Assembly (NCBI GenBank): GCA_024138025.1
Contig: JAMXBD010000209.1
Location: 1,178,001-1,242,000 of the forward strand
DNA length: 64,000 nucleotides
Origin: Combretum micranthum
Lineage: Eukaryota > Streptophyta > Magnoliopsida > Myrtales > Combretaceae
Direction: 5' to 3'
Shown one piece after another: positions 60,341-64,000 of the stretch. The translations under genes were made by a program, and so were the position numbers. Positions within the stretch are counted from its first letter, which is position 1. Each line of letters opens with the position of its first letter. A model generated the notes under the pieces. That model saw only the letters and a program-made list of their open reading frames with translations. It was not told the DNA's origin and made no database searches.

Positions 60341-62287
60341 TTTGAATTGCATAATTGATTACCCCTAAACAAAACACACCTAGATTTTTTAGTACTTTTA
60401 GATATAAACCATAAAGTTGCCATTGAACAAGAGCCCTAAAAATCACTTCGAGTTAACCCTAAACCCTATAAACTCTAGACATGATCAAATATGGTTCCAT
60501 AACCGTAGGATGCTAGATAAATCGAGTAAAGCTCGAAAACCTAAAGATAAGTTGCTTGGTGAAATATTTCATCGAAATGAATAAAAATCGCGATGTCTTA
60601 AATGATACAGAACCCCTATGCCAAATAGTCCTTTTACTCTATCACTAACATGCAATTTGAGGTAACATAACAATAGTAATTCATAAAAAAAATAATACCA
60701 AATTAATTTTCTATAATCATATACTAATTTATCGAGTTACAAAATCATCAGTTAAACCGAGCGTTATGCATATTAAAATTCTTACTAGAAAATATTTCTC
60801 ATTTCTACTACATTATTCATTACTATAAACTACTAAATCAATTTACTTTATATCACTATTCACGCCTATTCTATCTCTAAACCTATTATTGCATAACCAT
60901 AACTTATACAATTAAACCTATCACCTATCACATCAAATATAATACATATATTATACAAATATAAATGAAAAACATACTATCCAAACAGACTCCTATGTCA
61001 CATTCTGTATGCCGGAATAAAACGATAATAAAATCATGATTCTGAATTACATTCTCATTCTTATATTTCAATGCCATTTTTGAAATCTAAAATCACAATT
61101 CTTGGGAATCAATTATTCTGGTTTTGAGAAAGAATTTGATCATACCTATAAAAAGGTGAAATTATGATTCCATTCCATCCTAATAAATTATCACCTATTA
61201 CAATTACTTTTTTATCCTCTTATATATTTGTTATCGAGCATATATTTGACAAATATCATATGAATTTCATTTCATTCCATTTATCCAAACAAAGGAATAG
61301 ATTTATCATTCTGTCACTCATTCTATTTCATTTCATTGCTCCCATTCTAATTCGTTCCATCTAGAATGATTCCACATACCAAATATAACATAAAGGGTTT
61401 TAAGCTAGATCTTGAAAAATCTTATAGGATATCGGGTGTATTTAGATTTTATAAATCCCATTTTAATTTACCCAATCACACTCTTATGGCAAAGAATGGA
61501 TATCTTTAAATGTGAAATATGTATAAATTATTAAGATATTCGTCCTAATCACTTAGTAATCTAGGTTCAATTATTATAGGGAACATAATAAAAAGAAGCT
61601 TTTAGCTTTTATAAATCCATAGAGGGTAAACCTATTGGTTTTTCAACTTATTGAGACACTTACCCAACGTAGGAAAATTAAGATGGGTATTTCTTTCTAC
61701 ACTAATATAGATTTATTTATTGACAAGCCTATTATGACTTTGAAAAAATAACAAACAATGTTGCATTATATTTAAGAATGGATGTTTAATAGAAAATGTG
61801 ATGTTCATTATATGATAGCAATCACAAATCTTATAATTACTAGTATCAGCTTTATAGTTTAAAAACTTCTCAATCATTATCATACTACAAATGTAACATT
61901 AAGCACATAGGTACATCATGACATCATATTTGATTCACCATAATAGAAATTTATATTTAGATTTTCCTATATATCAATGTTATAGTATTTTCACCTGTGC
62001 TCATAGATCCCTTTTCCAAAGATCTGACATTGAGATGAGTACTCCAAATGTTTTGTTTATTCATTCTTGGTGCAATTGATGTCTAGACAAATGCTCTTGT
62101 TCTATGAGGCACTTTTAAGAAAAATTTTCACCACCTGGCTTCTAAACCTTGCAAATGCATCCAATATTAATATTGTTCCTACGAATTACACATCACCAAC
62201 TCCACCGTGACATTTTAAAATTTAAGTAGACACCTTAATTCAATTTATAATTTCTTTTGACTGCTTTATTAGATTCGTGGTTTGAAG
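60341..62287. other. AT-rich intergenic DNA, no gene seen
   Basis: Collinear with 3176-5150 of copy 1, including the attcc/ggaat-rich stretch (about 60970-61390). No coding sequence is supported. Confidence 0.5.
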
Positions 62288-62525
62288 GTTTACACCTTAA
62301 GGGTCTATTTGGATTGTCGAATTTTTTTATATATCATGTCTATATCGAATTTGTATTTATAACTTATCTTTATCATATTTGTATCATATCTGTATTGTAT
62401 CTGTTTTTTCTGTATATGAGTCAAACATTAATTTTTTATCAGTATCTGTTTCTGAGCAATCATTTTTTAAAGATGATAAAAATATGATGGTAGAATAACT
62501 AAAATAAGTTAAAACAAATAGATCG
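62288..62525. repeat. ATCTGTATC-rich miniature element (copy 2)
   Basis: Duplicated partner of 5155-5372, with the same gggtctatttggattgtc start and a slightly different number of internal atctgtat motifs. Confidence 0.55.
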
Positions 62526-64000
62526 TCTATAGTTAAGTTTGAGATACTAAGAGTTACACCTTGAATCTTTATGGTGGCATTATATATATTTATAATATAT
62601 TAATTCCTAAATACCAAACCTTCATGAGCAGGAATGAAAACTAACTTTAAGAGCCTAAACACTACGTTCATGGACAAAAATACATTATTGAATCCAAACA
62701 TCATTATAAATTTGCAAGAATAATCCATAATAGAGAATATATTGCAATTTGCAAATAACATAAAATCCGAGAGACAACGTTTTCAGAAGAATCAAGTGGG
62801 TACACCACTTTACTACCACTCAACACCAACATTAACATCATGACCACTAGTAGCATCTCATCACTGTTACCATGTGACTGTTATCACCAGCTTATCATTG
62901 TCATTATCACTAGGGATGCAATCGCATAGGTTATTAGAGAGTACTTAACCCATCTATGTTGATAAATAGCTAATAGGGTTTGGGACAGTTTTGAGATTTT
63001 TTGTGAAACCTTATGGTGTAGGCGACGATACGAGCCAGATTCGATCTCGACCCACCGGGTCACAGTCTAGGGTGGCTCAAAACTGGTCCGCCTAATGCTA
63101 GGGCTAGGCCTTTCCAAGTTACCCATTGATTCATGACCATTGAATTAACCCATTTTTAAAAGTTTTCTAAAACAAAATTTTAACAATAATTTTCTTTTTC
63201 TAAAAATAAAATAAAGATGAAATTAAAAAATAGACTCAAATTTAAATAAAAGAAATATTTAACTTGAAATGAAATTGCCCCTAAAAATAATAGTCTTTAA
63301 CCCATATGATGTGTTTAAAAGTGTATTTATATCCAAACACATCTACTTTTAATTGTAAAGTTAGCATTTTGAGATAATAAAACACTTAAGATACAAACAA
63401 CTCCTACAAAAACAAAAACAATAATACACTTTTGTTAAAAATCTATATAAATCTATCCAAACAGTTTTTAAGTATAATTATAACTTGTGTTGTTAATAAC
63501 AATAGCACATTAAATGTCATGAATAGTAATAAATTTTTACTTCTGACACCAAAAATTAATTTGAACATTCACTTTTTTTATATTTATTTTTCCACTTTAC
63601 TCTTCTTTTCCATTTTTTTCTTATTTAACATTACCATTTGACTTAGTTTGACATAGCAAGTCGGCAAATCAAGGCCTTGAACTAGCCCTAACTTGACAAC
63701 TTATTGAGTCATGACTTACATGGTCAGACCAAGCTGATGAGTCATGATTGCTTGTACTTATGAGTACCTATAGAGTAATGGGTCAAGGATAGAATCCCTT
63801 AGAAACCTGTACCTATGAGAAGAATGTTTTCAAAAATTTATTTCAATTAATAAAATTGAAAGTCAAATTAGTTTAAAGTTCATAAATTTTAGGTATTAGT
63901 TCAATTTAATAAATAGTATATGTGATTTCAAATTTTTAGAGCATTCATTTTTAATAATTTCTGATTTCAATTAATTACAGTGACTTATTGCAATGTTTAG
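62526..64000. other. Intergenic DNA to window end, no gene seen
   Basis: Matches 5373-6832 of copy 1. The last roughly 15 bases diverge from it. No gene is supported. Confidence 0.5.

Larger units (their letters stand above)
54313..63985. repeat. Segmental duplication, copy 2
   Basis: Partner of 1-6832. Base 58451 continues the match to base 1273 of copy 1 after the solo LTR, and both copies stay collinear to about 63985. The last few bases of the window no longer match, suggesting the duplication ends there, although little sequence remains to judge. Confidence 0.92.

Noticed and set aside
1..64000. tRNA, rRNA, CRISPR or bacterial-type operon features
   Set aside because: I looked for tRNA-like ggttcgaa arms, regularly spaced repeats and compact gene clusters and found none; the content is plant nuclear DNA.

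Overview
The window is AT-rich nuclear DNA of a flowering plant. It holds one intact plant-specific gene (DUF247/UPF0481 family), the 3' part of a second copy, and a long interval full of transposon remains typical of plants: Ty3/gypsy elements with very large LTRs, a PIF/Harbinger element, hAT-, Mutator- and Tourist-like miniature elements, and TRIMs. I cannot name the species. No rRNA, tRNA or CRISPR array is visible.

Layout. Bases 1-6832 are the 3' half of a DUF247 gene plus about 6 kb of downstream DNA. The same segment returns at 54313-63985, where the DUF247 gene (53366-55087) is complete. The second copy is longer because it gained a 2.56-kb solo LTR (55890-58445) and a 354-bp block (55396-55749). 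Both copies carry the same decayed Ty3/gypsy integrase on the minus strand, so that element was there before the duplication. Between the copies, 7.4-8.6 kb holds two hAT-like elements with perfect 8-bp target duplications. At 13.5-16.6 kb lies a diverged tandem pair containing an exon-like island, with a folded repeat between the two. A fold-back element lies at 19.76-20.2 kb, a Mutator-like element with about 130-bp inverted ends at 22.8-23.8 kb, and a Tourist-like element at 29.6-30.2 kb. A decayed chromovirus-like Ty3/gypsy element runs from 31.2 to 42.1 kb, with a PIF/Harbinger element nested in its 3' LTR. A second giant LTR (42.2-45.8 kb) and an RNase H remnant (46.2-46.96 kb) follow. 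Just upstream of the intact DUF247 gene is a tandem duplication of about 3.1 kb (46960-50028 and 50092-53318). Each unit carries a TRIM with the same 5-bp target duplication.

History and function. The only probable protein-coding genes are the two DUF247 copies. Over the shared coding part they are about 97.6% identical by my count (17 differences in about 712 bp). Fourteen of the 17 change an amino acid, and a 38-bp net length difference gives the two proteins different C-terminal tails. The order of several events can be read directly: gypsy integrase insertion, then segmental duplication, then solo LTR; and TRIM insertion, then the 3.1-kb tandem duplication. DUF247 proteins are poorly understood; some grass members are pollen self-incompatibility determinants. 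Nothing here shows that role for this pair.
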